Assembly: GCF_027853915.1 (NCBI RefSeq)
Contig: NZ_JAQGLA010000022.1
Span: forward strand, 25,659-89,658
Length of the DNA: 64,000 nucleotides
Origin: Saccharopolyspora oryzae
GTDB taxonomy: Bacteria > Actinomycetota > Actinomycetes > Mycobacteriales > Pseudonocardiaceae
Direction: 5' to 3'
Shown here: piece by piece, positions 30,491 through 41,558 of the stretch
Layout: every line of letters starts with the position of its first letter
Numbering within the stretch: the first letter of the stretch is position 1
The notes under the pieces: generated by a model
The model's database searches: none
Told to the model about the DNA's origin: nothing
The model's input: the letters and a program-made list of their open reading frames with translations, nothing else
Position numbers and translations under genes: made by a program

Positions 30491-31963
30491 ATGCGCGACG
30501 AGACTTCCGCGACGGGTGGGTCGCTGTTCGGCACCGGACCGAACGGCATCTTCCGCCGCACCATCCCGAAGCCGGAGGAGCAGACCGATCGGCGCATGCT
30601 GCGCGTGCTGGGCCTGCCGCAGCTGACCATGATCGGCGTCGGGGCCATCATCGGCGCCGGGATCTTCAGCCTGGCCGGCGCGGTGGCGCGCGACGTGGCC
30701 GGACCGGCCGTGCTGGTGTCGTTCCTCATCGCCGGCGTGGCTTCGCTGTGCGCGGCCTTCGCCTACGCCGAGTTCGCCGGGATGGTCCCGCGCGCCGGGT
30801 CGTCCTACACCTACGCCGCCGCGGTGCTCGGCGAGGTCGTCGGCTGGATCATCGGCTGGGACCTGCTGCTGGAGTACACCGCGATCGTCGCGACCGTGTC
30901 GATCGGGATGTCCGGCTACGTCGCGTTCCTGCTGGAATCGGTCGGGATCGACCTCCCGACCTGGATGCTCGGCGCGCCCGGCACCGGCGAGGGCCACCGG
31001 GTGGACCTGATCGCGATGCTGATCTGCCTCGGCGTGGCCTGGCTGCTCAACCGCGGCACCAAGACCTCCGCGAAGGTCGACGTGGTGCTCACCGTGGTCA
31101 AGATCGCGGTGGTGCTGCTGGTCGTCGTGGTCGGCTTCTCCAAAGTGGACACCGGGAACCTGACGCCGTTCGCGCCGTTCGGCTGGGGCGGTGCCGTCAC
31201 CGGCGCGGCGACGGTGTTCTTCGCGGTCTTCGGCTACGACGCGCTGTCCACCGCAGCGGAGGAGTCCGTCGAGGCCCGGAAGCTGCTGCCCAAGGCGATG
31301 CTGCTCTCCCTGCTCATCTCGATGGTGCTCTACGTCGGCGCCTGCATCGTGCTCACCGGCATGGTGCCCTACACCGAGGTCAACCCGGACAGCGGTTTCT
31401 CCAGCGCCTTCGCCAGCGTCGGGATGCCCGGCGTCGCCGTGGTGATCGCGGTCGGGGCGGTGCTGGGCATCGTCACGGTCAGCTTCTCGTTCATGATGGG
31501 CGCTTCCCGGTTGTGGTACGCGATGAGCCGCGACGGGCTGATGCCGAAGTGGTTCGGCGAACTGCACCCGGTGCGCCGGGTCCCGCACCGGGCGACCTGG
31601 ATCCTCGGCATCGTCTCGGCGGTGCTCGCGGGTCTGCTGCCGGTCGAGGAAGCCGCCGAGCTGACCAACATCGGCGTGCTGTTCGCCTTCGTCCTGGTCT
31701 GCGCCGCGGTCGTGGTGCTGCGCTACCGCAAGCCGGACCTGCCGCGCGGGTTCCGCTGCCCGGGCATGCCGTTCGTGCCGATCCTCGGCGTGCTGTTCTC
31801 GGCCTGGCTGATGTCGTTCCTGGCGGGTGAGACCTGGCTGCGCTTCGCCGGCTGGCTGGTGATCGGCCTGCTGGTCTACTCGCTCTACAGCTACCGCAAC
31901 ACCCGCCGCGTGATGCCGGGCGGTTCGGTCGACCTCGCCTCCCTCGACGAACCCGCCCGATGA
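30491..31963 (+). CDS. APC-superfamily amino acid permease
   Basis: 490 aa, ATG at 30491 after GGGGAGGA. About 12 hydrophobic segments. The first, LTMIGVGAIIGAGIFSLAG, carries the APC helix-1 glycine motif. AAFAYAEFAGMVPRAGSSYTY and FFAVFGYDALSTAAEE are typical of the cationic amino acid transporter (CAT)-like branch. It imports an amino acid or polyamine at the membrane. Its stop overlaps the start of the next gene (ATGA), so the two are translationally coupled and probably serve one uptake or exchange function. Confidence 0.92.
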   Translation: MRDETSATGGSLFGTGPNGIFRRTIPKPEEQTDRRMLRVLGLPQLTMIGVGAIIGAGIFSLAGAVARDVAGPAVLVSFLIAGVASLCAAFAYAEFAGMVPRAGSSYTYAAAVLGEVVGWIIGWDLLLEYTAIVATVSIGMSGYVAFLLESVGIDLPTWMLGAPGTGEGHRVDLIAMLICLGVAWLLNRGTKTSAKVDVVLTVVKIAVVLLVVVVGFSKVDTGNLTPFAPFGWGGAVTGAATVFFAVFGYDALSTAAEESVEARKLLPKAMLLSLLISMVLYVGACIVLTGMVPYTEVNPDSGFSSAFASVGMPGVAVVIAVGAVLGIVTVSFSFMMGASRLWYAMSRDGLMPKWFGELHPVRRVPHRATWILGIVSAVLAGLLPVEEAAELTNIGVLFAFVLVCAAVVVLRYRKPDLPRGFRCPGMPFVPILGVLFSAWLMSFLAGETWLRFAGWLVIGLLVYSLYSYRNTRRVMPGGSVDLASLDEPAR

Positions 31964-33327
31964 CCGGCTGGAAGCCGCGGGTCGCGGCCGGGGTCTTCGG
32001 CGCTGCGCTGGTCACCGCCGCGGTCGTGCTGGGGACCGGCACAGCCGGAACGCTGTGGGGCCTCACGCCGATCGTGGTGTACGCGATCCTGGTGCTGCTC
32101 GACGTCGACGTCGTGCTGGCCACGCTCGGCGCGCTCGTCATCGCAGCGGTGCAGACCGGCACCGCGCCGTTGGCGATGGGCGAGCTGATGGGCGAATCGC
32201 TGGGGTCGTTCATCGCCGTCGTCGGGATGATCGTGCTGCTCGGCGGCGGTCTCGGCCGCGTGGTCACCGAGACGGGCGCGGCCGCGACCATGGTCCGGGC
32301 GGTGCTGCACGGCATCGGCATCAGCACCCGGTTGCGGTTCCGGCTCGGCGTGATGGCCTCCGCGACGCTGCTCGGAGCGGCGCTCGGCACGCTGTCCGGC
32401 GCGAGCGCGCTGCTGGTGCCGATCGTGCTGCCGATCGCTGCCGCGCTGCGGGTGACCCCGCCGTCGATGGCCGCGATGTTCCACGCGGGCACCGCCGCAG
32501 GACTGGTCACCGGGCCGTTCACGCCACCGGTGGTGACCATCATGGGCGCGGCGCAGATCAGCTACGGCGAGTACCTGCTCAACGCCGGGATCCCGATGGC
32601 CGTGGTGGTCTGGCTGACCGGTCTCGGCATGTCCCACCGCATCCAGCGCTGGACCGCCGGCGAGTCCTACCCGGAGGAGGTCGCCGAAGACCTGGCGCAC
32701 GAACCGGCCGCGGCGAAGCGCGCGACGATCGGGTTCCTCGGCAGCATGGCGGTCCTGGTCGCGCTGGGCATCGTGTTCCAGGCGGGCTACACCTACGTGC
32801 TGATCGTGATGCCGGTCAGCGCCGCGATCACCGCGCTCCTCGGCCGCATGCAACCGGGCGCGGCGCTGCAGGCGATGTACCGGGGAGCGCAGCCGCTGCT
32901 GTGGCTTTTCCTGCTGTTCTGGCTGCTCAACCCGATGCTGGAGCTGCTGGAGAAGTCCGGCGCCTACGACGCGATGCAGCGGCTGATGGCCCCGACCCTC
33001 GACGACGTCGGACCGTGGTTGTTCTGCATCATCGTGCTGCTCGTGGGCTGGCTGGGGATCTCCGGCGCGGCCGTGGCGCAGGTCGTGCTGCTGCAGAAGC
33101 TGTTCGGCCCAGCGCTGGCTAGCGCCGGAGTCCCACCGGGCGCGTGGGCCGCGGTCCTGCTCGGCTCGTCGCAGATCGACTGGTTCGGCCCGTTCCCCGG
33201 GCCGGACATGATCGGCCAGATGGGATTGGCGCGCTCCCGGAACCTGCGGATGATGATGTACAACGGCTGGGCGATCATGGTCGCCAACCTGGCCCTGTTC
33301 GCAGTGCTGTTCTTCGTCCTCACCTGA
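31960..33327 (+). CDS. Polytopic membrane transporter, NhaC/ion-transporter-like
   Basis: 455 aa, ATG overlapping the upstream stop. About 11-12 membrane segments with a tandem-repeat feel: LGTLSGASALLVPIVLPIAAAL in the first half and LLVGWLGISGAAVAQVVLLQKL in the second. This resembles Na+/H+ antiporter NhaC and related ion-transporter-superfamily permeases for organic acids. GPFTPPVVTIMGAAQI and GSSQIDWFGPFPGPDMIG are conserved-looking loops. The substrate is uncertain; coupling to an amino acid permease suggests ion or amino-acid exchange. Confidence 0.75.
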   Translation: MTGWKPRVAAGVFGAALVTAAVVLGTGTAGTLWGLTPIVVYAILVLLDVDVVLATLGALVIAAVQTGTAPLAMGELMGESLGSFIAVVGMIVLLGGGLGRVVTETGAAATMVRAVLHGIGISTRLRFRLGVMASATLLGAALGTLSGASALLVPIVLPIAAALRVTPPSMAAMFHAGTAAGLVTGPFTPPVVTIMGAAQISYGEYLLNAGIPMAVVVWLTGLGMSHRIQRWTAGESYPEEVAEDLAHEPAAAKRATIGFLGSMAVLVALGIVFQAGYTYVLIVMPVSAAITALLGRMQPGAALQAMYRGAQPLLWLFLLFWLLNPMLELLEKSGAYDAMQRLMAPTLDDVGPWLFCIIVLLVGWLGISGAAVAQVVLLQKLFGPALASAGVPPGAWAAVLLGSSQIDWFGPFPGPDMIGQMGLARSRNLRMMMYNGWAIMVANLALFAVLFFVLT

Positions 33328-33367
33328 CCCGGGTGGCGGGCGCCGGTCGTCCGAGGGGAGTGCGGTC

Positions 33368-34159
33368 GTGGGGTTCGCGGAGCGGATGCGGGCGGAGCTG
33401 GAGCGAGCGGAACTGCCCGGTCGCGTCGGGTTCGCCGCGTGGGACCTGGCGGAGCGCGAGCCGGTGCTGCTCGATGCCGAGCGGGTGGTGCACTCCGCGA
33501 GCACGATCAAGGTGCTGATCATGATCACCGCGCTGCGGGCCGTGCAGGCCGGACGGCTTGGCCTGGACGACCCGCGGGACCTGCCCGCGGAGCGCGTCGG
33601 TGGCGCTGGAGTCCTGCGGCTGCTGAGCAGCGTCGACCGGATGTCGTTGCGGGACCTGATCGTCCTGATGATCGTGATCAGCGACAACGAGGCCACCAAC
33701 GCGGTCATCGACGCCGTCGGGTTCGACGCGATCCGGGACTGCGCGGCAGATCTGGGCTGCACCGCGACCCGGGTGGAGCGGCACCTGATGCGCCACCACG
33801 AACCCGGCCGCAACGAGACCACCGCCCTGGACCAGGCCCGCGTGCTCGACCGCCTGGCCAGCGGAGAGGCGCTGCCGCCGGAGCTGACCGAGCACGCGCT
33901 GGGCGTGCTGGCCGAGCAGCAGGTCCGCGACCGGCTGCCCGCGCTGCTCCCCGCGGGTGTGAGCTGCTGGAACAAGACGGGCGAGCTCCTCGGGCTGCGC
34001 CACGACGTGGGCCTGATCGGCACCGGACGCCCGCAGCTGGTGATCGCGGTCCTGGTCGACGAACTCACCGACGACCGCTCGCTCAACGACTACCGCGGCG
34101 GCCCGGCCTGCGACGCCATCGCAGCGCTCGGTCGAAGCGCGTACGACGCCCTGCTCTGA
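33368..34159 (+). CDS. Class A beta-lactamase-like serine hydrolase without signal peptide
   Basis: 263 aa, GTG at 33368 with GAGGGGAG upstream. The three penicillin-recognising motifs are present: S45-T-I-K48 (SxxK), S105-D-N107 (SDN) and K203-T-G205 (KTG). There is no signal sequence, so it should be cytoplasmic, unlike true beta-lactamases. The length fits class A. Forty nt after two transporter genes, it may hydrolyse an imported amide, D-peptide or ester rather than an antibiotic. An Omega-loop Glu may be in the RNETTALDQAR segment. Confidence 0.85.
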   Translation: MGFAERMRAELERAELPGRVGFAAWDLAEREPVLLDAERVVHSASTIKVLIMITALRAVQAGRLGLDDPRDLPAERVGGAGVLRLLSSVDRMSLRDLIVLMIVISDNEATNAVIDAVGFDAIRDCAADLGCTATRVERHLMRHHEPGRNETTALDQARVLDRLASGEALPPELTEHALGVLAEQQVRDRLPALLPAGVSCWNKTGELLGLRHDVGLIGTGRPQLVIAVLVDELTDDRSLNDYRGGPACDAIAALGRSAYDALL

Positions 34160-34392
34160 GGCCGGATCTGCGGAGCTCGGCGAACGCGGAACGGCTCGGA
34201 AGCACTGCCGCCAACGCGGCTGCGAACGCCTCCAGATCACTCGAATGCGTGTTCTAAAACGCGCTCTGACGTGGTAAGATCGTGTTGTCGGGCAGGGGAT
34301 TCGGGCACATTTCGACCACTGTGGACTGTCGTGGTTCGGGCACGCGGTTCGCAGTGGCGTTGAATGCTGCCCTCGGCCGCGGAGGGGTACTC

Positions 34393-35034
34393 GTGGACGG
34401 TGTGCACATCAGCCTCGGTTCGTTCCTGGACTACGCGCGCAGCACGCCGCGCGGCTGCGCGGGCATAGTTCGCGACCAGTGGGAGATCTACGTCGCCGAG
34501 ACGAGCATGGCCTGGACGTTCTACGCGCCGTTCCGGTCGGCGCTGCGGAGGGCGGTGAACTCGCCGGACCCGTCGGCGGTCATGGCCGCGGTGGTGGAGG
34601 ACGCGCGGCCGGTGCAGCAGCCGCACTTCCTGCAGCTGCACGAGGGATTCGAACGCTGGTGGCGGAAGGTGAAGGCCACCGGTGTTCCGCTGGAGTCCGC
34701 CATGTGGACGGTCGGGGAGCTCTCCGTCACCGTCTCCCGGCACAGCGCCATGGCGTTGCGCCATCGAGACGGCAGCACCGAGGTCGTGCTGCCCTACCTG
34801 AAGGAGCCGGAACTCGGAACGGATTCGGCGAACCTGGCGCTGCGGGTGCTAGAGCACCTGGTGCCGGTCTTGCTGCCAGGAGCGGCACCGATGGTCCTGG
34901 ACGTGCGACGCGGAAAAGCCATGCGGCTGCGCAAGAACGCGAATCGAGCGGAACTCGACGCGATGTTATCCGCCGAAGCGGCCAAATACCTCACCCACTG
35001 GACGGCCATGGCCGAACTCCGCCGAGCCGAGTAG
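34393..35034 (+). CDS. Conserved-looking hypothetical protein
   Basis: 213 aa. The GTG at 34393 follows GGAGGGG (34381-34387) by 5 nt, which favours this start over an ATG at 34282. I recognise no family. The protein looks soluble and helical, rich in Trp and Arg (DQWEIYVAETSMAWTFYAPF, EGFERWWRKVKATGVP), with a basic C-terminal part (RRGKAMRLRKNANRAELD). There is no signal peptide or membrane segment. It ends at a strong hairpin shared with the convergent RpiR gene. Confidence 0.75.
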   Translation: MDGVHISLGSFLDYARSTPRGCAGIVRDQWEIYVAETSMAWTFYAPFRSALRRAVNSPDPSAVMAAVVEDARPVQQPHFLQLHEGFERWWRKVKATGVPLESAMWTVGELSVTVSRHSAMALRHRDGSTEVVLPYLKEPELGTDSANLALRVLEHLVPVLLPGAAPMVLDVRRGKAMRLRKNANRAELDAMLSAEAAKYLTHWTAMAELRRAE

Positions 35035-35058
35035 CGGGACAGCTCCGAGCTGAACGCC

Positions 35059-35093
35059 GAGTGCGGCGCGGGTTTCGAGCCCGCGCCGCGCTC
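35059..35093. terminator. Bidirectional terminator between convergent genes
   Basis: GCGGCGCGGG (35063-35072) and CCCGCGCCGC (35080-35089) form a perfect 10-bp stem with loop TTTCGAG, extended by GAG/CTC. It lies between the hypothetical gene (plus) and the RpiR gene (minus). Confidence 0.8.
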
Positions 35094-35104
35094 CGGTGCG
35101 GATT

Positions 35105-36001
35105 TCAGCTGCGCCGGGGCTGGCGGTGCATCAGGCCGAAGCGCGACCACTGGGTCTCGGCGGCTTCGATGGACCGGCGCGTTCGTTCCGGGTCCAGTGT
35201 GGACAGCTGGGCGACGATCGCCTGCGCGACCGCCAGACCCGGCGCCAGCGAGGGGAAGAACGCCACTCCCTCGGCGGGGATCAGCACGACCTCCTCGGAG
35301 GCCGCGGCCAGGGCGGGGCTGGCGGCGTCGGTGAGCGCGAAGACCCGCGCCCCGCGGCTGTGCGCCTCCTCGGCGGCCGTCACCGTGCTCTGGTAGAGCC
35401 GCCAGAAGCTGATCGCCACCAGCACGTCGTCCGGCTCGATCCGGGACATCGCGTTGGCCAGATCGGCGTCCTCGCGCACCACCGTCGCGTCGTACCCGGC
35501 CAGTCGCACGTTGTGCCCCAGCGCCGAACCGATCGCGACGTAGCTGCCGTTGGCGATGATCAGCACCTGCCGGGCCTGTGCGATCGCCTCGGCGATGGTC
35601 CGGAGCTGCTGCTCGTCCAGCCGCCGGTTCAGCACGGCGAGCGACTCCAGGTCCCGGCGCAGCGATGCCCCGCCGAGCTCGCCTTCGGTGCGCTGCGCGG
35701 CGGCGACCTCCGGAGCGCTCAGCGAGGACAGGTAGCGCGCCCGCAGTTCCCGCTGCAGGTCCGACCAACCGCTGAAGCCGAGCGCCTGGGCGGTCCGGCT
35801 CACCGTCGCGACGTTGACGCCGGCCAGCTCGGCGGCCTCCGCAGCGGAGCTGTAGGAGACCCGCCGGGGCTGCGTCAGCAGCACTTCCAGCACTGACGTG
35901 CCCTTGCTGCGCAGGCCGCGTTCGGGCACGCGCCCCCGCAGCCAGGCCTCGAATCCGTCGGGTTCCCCGGCTGCGCTGCTGGCGGCGCGGTCGGTGGTCA
36001 T
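35105..36001 (-). CDS. RpiR/MurR-family transcriptional regulator (HTH + SIS)
   Basis: 298 aa, ATG at 36001. The N-terminal HTH_6 domain (about 30-105) has PRRVSYSSAAEAAELAGVNVATVSRTAQALGFSGWSDLQREL. The C-terminal SIS sugar-isomerase-like domain (about 140-270) has QVLIIANGSYVAIGSALGHNVRLAGYDA and ISFWRLYQST. RpiR regulators usually sense phosphosugars but also other catabolic intermediates. It is divergent from the MFS-GAF-amidohydrolase operon across a 143-bp AT-rich gap, so that operon is its likely target. Confidence 0.92.
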   Translation of the reverse strand: MTTDRAASSAAGEPDGFEAWLRGRVPERGLRSKGTSVLEVLLTQPRRVSYSSAAEAAELAGVNVATVSRTAQALGFSGWSDLQRELRARYLSSLSAPEVAAAQRTEGELGGASLRRDLESLAVLNRRLDEQQLRTIAEAIAQARQVLIIANGSYVAIGSALGHNVRLAGYDATVVREDADLANAMSRIEPDDVLVAISFWRLYQSTVTAAEEAHSRGARVFALTDAASPALAAASEEVVLIPAEGVAFFPSLAPGLAVAQAIVAQLSTLDPERTRRSIEAAETQWSRFGLMHRQPRRS

Positions 36002-36144
36002 CGGGTTCCTCTCGTCGGTCGCTGCGGGTCAACGCGAACAGTAGTGATCGCGAGGTAACGCAACAGGTATTGCATATCCAGATATCTGCACTATATGTTG
36101 CCGGTCACTTCATCTGGTGCGGTGAACCTTCCTGGAGGCACCTC
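36002..36144. promoter_or_regulatory. Divergent RpiR/MFS promoter region
   Basis: A 143-bp gap between divergent genes, with a distinctly AT-rich centre (about 36060-36115) that includes ATATCCAGATATCTGCA. It probably contains overlapping promoters and the RpiR operator. The exact site is not clear. Confidence 0.5.
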
Positions 36145-37524
36145 GTGTCCCTGCTAGCCCGCTTGGACCGGCTCCCGCTGAGCCGGCCGCACTACCTGCT
36201 GCTGTTGCTCGGCGGCCTCGGCTACACCTTCGACGGGATGGACTCCGCCGTGGTGGCCTTCCTGCTGCCGAGCGTGCAAGACGCGTGGGGGCTGAACAAC
36301 GCGCAGCTCGGCCTGATCGGCTCGGCCACCCCGTTCGGATTCCTGTTCGGTGCCACCTGCGCCGGGTTGCTCGGCGACCGCATCGGCCGCCGCAAGGTGA
36401 TGATGTGGGCGCTGGGCTTCTACGCGGTGTTCTCGGTCGTCGGCGCCATGTCGCCGAACTACGAGATCTTCCTGGGCGCCCGGGTGCTCGCCGGGTTCGG
36501 CGCCGGGGCGGAGAGCGCGATCATCGCGCCGTTCCTGTCCGAGTTCGTCCCCGCCGCCCGGCGCGGCTGGTTCGTCGGCGCGCTGGCCGGCTTCTTCTCC
36601 TTCGGTTTCGTCGCGGCGGCGCTGCTCGGCCGGTTCGTGGTGCAGCCGGTACCCGAGGGCTGGCGCTGGGCGCAGGTGATCACCGCGCTGCCGATCGTGA
36701 TGCTGCTGTGGTGGCGGCGTTCGCTGCCGGAATCGCCGCGCTACCTGCTGGCCTGCGGCAAGACCGCCGAAGCGGAGCAGGTCGTGGTCGACCTGGAGCG
36801 CAAGGTGCAGGCGGCGACCGGGCAACCGCTGCCGCCGGTGCCGGAAGCCGCCGTGGACAAGCCGGCCGAGGCGCGCAAGATCGGACTGCTCTCCGCGCTG
36901 AAGTACCTGTGGAGCGGCCGGATGGCGCGGCGCACCTCGATCACCTGGCTGATCTGGTTCGTGATCACCTTCTCCTACTACGGCTTCTTCACCTGGATCC
37001 CGACGTTGCTGGTGCAGCAGGGCATCACGGTCACCAAGAGCTTCGAGTTCTCGATCATCATCTACCTCGCGCAGGTCCCCGGGTACTTCTCGGCGGCGTG
37101 GCTGGGCGAGTTCCTGGACCGCAAGAACACCATCGCGCTGTACCTGGCGGGCGCGGCGGCCAGCGCGTTCTGGATGTCGCAGATGACCGAGCCGGTGCTG
37201 ATCACGGTCGCGGCAGCGGTGCTGTCGTTCTTCCTCAACGGCACCTACGCGGCGGTCTACTCGTACACGCCGGAGGTGTTCCCGACCTGGATCCGCGCCT
37301 CGGGCACCGGGTTGTCCAGCGCGTTCGGCCGCGTCGGCAGCATCATCGCACCGTCGGTGATCGGGATGTCCGCGGCGACGCTCGGCTTCGCGGGCGTGTT
37401 CGGCATGACCACGGCGGTGCTCGCCGTCGGCGTCGTTTGCACCCTGATCTTCGGCCTGTCGACTGCGGGCCGCTCGCTGGAGGACCTGACCGAAGCCGAC
37501 GCGCGGAAGGAGCCCGTCCGGTGA
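36145..37524 (+). CDS. MFS transporter (sugar/metabolite:H+ symporter type)
   Basis: 459 aa. GTG at 36145 with GGAGG 6 nt upstream. Twelve predicted membrane helices. MFS signatures: DGMDSAVVAFLLPSVQ in helix 1, GDRIGRRKVMMWAL between helices 2 and 3, PESPRYLLACGKTAEAE after helix 6 and TPEVFPTWIRASGTGLSSAFGRVGS near helix 10. These match the SP/AAHS-like branch that imports sugars or organic acids. Its stop overlaps the GAF gene start (GTGA). It likely imports the substrate of the amidohydrolase two genes down. Confidence 0.92.
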   Translation: MSLLARLDRLPLSRPHYLLLLLGGLGYTFDGMDSAVVAFLLPSVQDAWGLNNAQLGLIGSATPFGFLFGATCAGLLGDRIGRRKVMMWALGFYAVFSVVGAMSPNYEIFLGARVLAGFGAGAESAIIAPFLSEFVPAARRGWFVGALAGFFSFGFVAAALLGRFVVQPVPEGWRWAQVITALPIVMLLWWRRSLPESPRYLLACGKTAEAEQVVVDLERKVQAATGQPLPPVPEAAVDKPAEARKIGLLSALKYLWSGRMARRTSITWLIWFVITFSYYGFFTWIPTLLVQQGITVTKSFEFSIIIYLAQVPGYFSAAWLGEFLDRKNTIALYLAGAAASAFWMSQMTEPVLITVAAAVLSFFLNGTYAAVYSYTPEVFPTWIRASGTGLSSAFGRVGSIIAPSVIGMSAATLGFAGVFGMTTAVLAVGVVCTLIFGLSTAGRSLEDLTEADARKEPVR

Positions 37525-37976
37525 ACCTGTCCGCTGTGGAAGAAGAAGTCCGGCGGGAGATCGGCGTCCGGCTGTTCACGGTGCTCGCCTGGCTGCCCGG
37601 CCGGCGCGTGCTGCACCGGGCGCACACCAGCCACCCCGACCGCTACCCGGTGGGCGGTGAGAAGTCCGCCGAGGTCGCGGCCGACTGGCTGGAGCGCTGC
37701 ATCCACCAGCAGCAGCCGTTCTTCGGGCCCGACGCCGAGTCGGTCCGCCAGGTCTTCGCCGACCACGAGCTGATCGCGGAACTCGGTTGCGGCTCGGTCA
37801 TCAACGTGCCCGTGATCAGCGCCGACGGCACCACGTTGGGCACCCTCGCACTGCTCGACGCGGAGCACGCCTACGGCCCGGCCCAGGTGGACCGCGCCGC
37901 TGAACTGGCCGAACTGGCCGTTCCCGCGCTGACCGAACTGGTCCAGCGCCTCGACGAGAACCAGGAGGATTCGTGA
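37521..37976 (+). CDS. Stand-alone GAF-domain protein
   Basis: 151 aa, GTG at 37521 overlapping the upstream stop; its own stop overlaps the next start. The fold reads as a single GAF domain: REIGVRLFTVLAWLP, FADHELIAELGCGSVINVPVISADGTTLGTLALLDAEHAYG, then a helix. GAF domains bind small molecules (cyclic nucleotides, metabolites, haem). There is no output domain. Tight coupling between a transporter and an amidohydrolase suggests either a substrate-sensing accessory or a diverged enzyme. Confidence 0.85.
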   Translation: MNLSAVEEEVRREIGVRLFTVLAWLPGRRVLHRAHTSHPDRYPVGGEKSAEVAADWLERCIHQQQPFFGPDAESVRQVFADHELIAELGCGSVINVPVISADGTTLGTLALLDAEHAYGPAQVDRAAELAELAVPALTELVQRLDENQEDS

Positions 37977-39181
37977 CCGCCCTGCTGCTGCGTTCCGGCA
38001 AGCTGCTCGACGTCGAAACCGGTGAGTACGCCGAAGGGGATCTCCTGTGCGTGGACGGCCGGATCGCCGAGACCGGCCCGCGCCTGAGCGCGCCGGAGGG
38101 CGCGCAGACCGTGGACCTGGCCGGTGCCGCCGTCCTGCCCGGGCTGATCGACGCGCACGTGCACGTCACGGCCGCCACCGCGGATCTCAGCTCGCTGCCG
38201 TCGTGGTCGCCGTCCTACGCCACGGCGCACGCCGCGCGGATCATGGGCCAGATGCTCGACCGCGGCTTCACCACGGTCCGCGACGCCTCGGGCGCTGACT
38301 TCGGGCTGGCCGATGCGCAGGCCGAAGGCCTGATCCGGGGGCCGCGGGTGGCGTTCTGCGGCAAGGCGCTGAGCCAGACCGGCGGTCACGGCGACGGCCG
38401 CTCGCGCGGCACGCGGGTGCACGACGGCCACCAGTGCTGCGCCGGGCTGGGCAGGATCGCCGACGGGGTGGACGCGGTGCGGGCCGCCGCCCGCGACGAG
38501 CTGCGAAAAGGCGCGCACCACATCAAGGTGATGGCCAGCGGCGGGGTGGCCTCGCCGACCGACCGCATCGACTCCACCCAGTACTCGATGGACGAGCTGC
38601 GGGCGATCGTGGAGGAAGCCGACGCGGCCAACCGCTACGTCGCCGCCCACGCCTACACCGCGCGTTCGGTGAGCCGGGCGCTCAAGGCGGGCATCCGGTC
38701 CATCGAGCACGGCAACCTCATCGACGAGTCCAACATCCCCGAATTCCTCGAGCACGACGCGTTCCTGGTGCCGACGCTGGTGACCTACTGGGCGCTCAAG
38801 ACCGAAGGCCGGGAGTTCGGGCTGCCCGAGGACAGCTGGCGCAAGGTCGACGAGGTGCTGGGCGCCGGGCTGGCCGCGCTGGAGCGGGCGCACCGCGCCG
38901 GGGTCAAGATCGTCTACGGCAGCGACCTGCTCGGCGGCATGCACCGCCACCAGAACGAGGAGTTCCGGATCCGCAGCGAGGTCCAGCCCCCGCTGGACGT
39001 CATCCGGGCCGCGACCACCACGGCAGCCGACCTGCTCGGCATGACCGGCGAGATCGGCACCCTCGCCGTCGGCGCTCTGGCCGATCTGGTGGTCGTCGAC
39101 GGTGACCCGCTCACCGACATCGCGAAGCTCGCCGACCCGAAGCACATCCGCCACGTCGTCCAAGCCGGCCAGCTGGTGTGA
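37973..39181 (+). CDS. Metal-dependent amidohydrolase (imidazolonepropionase/prolidase-like)
   Basis: 402 aa, GTG at 37973 overlapping the GAF stop. TIM-barrel amidohydrolase: metal-binding LIDAHVHV, a lysine in HHIKVMASGGV, His in VAAHAYTARS and IEHGN, and the late Asp in IVYGSDLLGGMH. The C-terminal cap is LAVGALADLVVVDGDPL. This pattern matches subtype proteins annotated as imidazolonepropionase-like or Xaa-Pro/Xaa-Arg dipeptidases. The HGDGR segment near H145 is typical of that subgroup. The substrate is unknown; it is probably a small cyclic or peptide amide imported by the MFS protein. Confidence 0.9.
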   Translation: MTALLLRSGKLLDVETGEYAEGDLLCVDGRIAETGPRLSAPEGAQTVDLAGAAVLPGLIDAHVHVTAATADLSSLPSWSPSYATAHAARIMGQMLDRGFTTVRDASGADFGLADAQAEGLIRGPRVAFCGKALSQTGGHGDGRSRGTRVHDGHQCCAGLGRIADGVDAVRAAARDELRKGAHHIKVMASGGVASPTDRIDSTQYSMDELRAIVEEADAANRYVAAHAYTARSVSRALKAGIRSIEHGNLIDESNIPEFLEHDAFLVPTLVTYWALKTEGREFGLPEDSWRKVDEVLGAGLAALERAHRAGVKIVYGSDLLGGMHRHQNEEFRIRSEVQPPLDVIRAATTTAADLLGMTGEIGTLAVGALADLVVVDGDPLTDIAKLADPKHIRHVVQAGQLV

Positions 39182-39188
39182 GGGGAGA

Positions 39189-39214
39189 GGGGCTCCCGGA
39201 TTCGGGAGCCCCTT
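39189..39214. terminator. Intrinsic terminator between convergent amidohydrolase and geosmin synthase
   Basis: A perfect 10-bp stem, GGGGCTCCCG (39189-39198) and CGGGAGCCCC (39203-39212), has a GATT loop and is followed by TT. It serves the plus-strand operon and probably also the minus-strand geosmin synthase ending at 39221. Confidence 0.88.
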
Positions 39215-39220
39215 GAACCC

Positions 39221-41443
<2,223 letters not shown>

Positions 41444-41558
41444 TCACCGACCCTGCGCACGAAACCAGTCGCGCCTGCGGCGGCCAATGCCCCGGAAGTC
41501 CTTCCACACGATCGGGAAGTGCCGTCGCCCGCATAGCCCAGCGCGGTGTTGCGGACAG

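Noticed and set aside
33368..34159. Antibiotic-resistance beta-lactamase
   Set aside because: Motifs are present, but there is no export signal and the gene is coupled to transporters; a resistance role is not supported.
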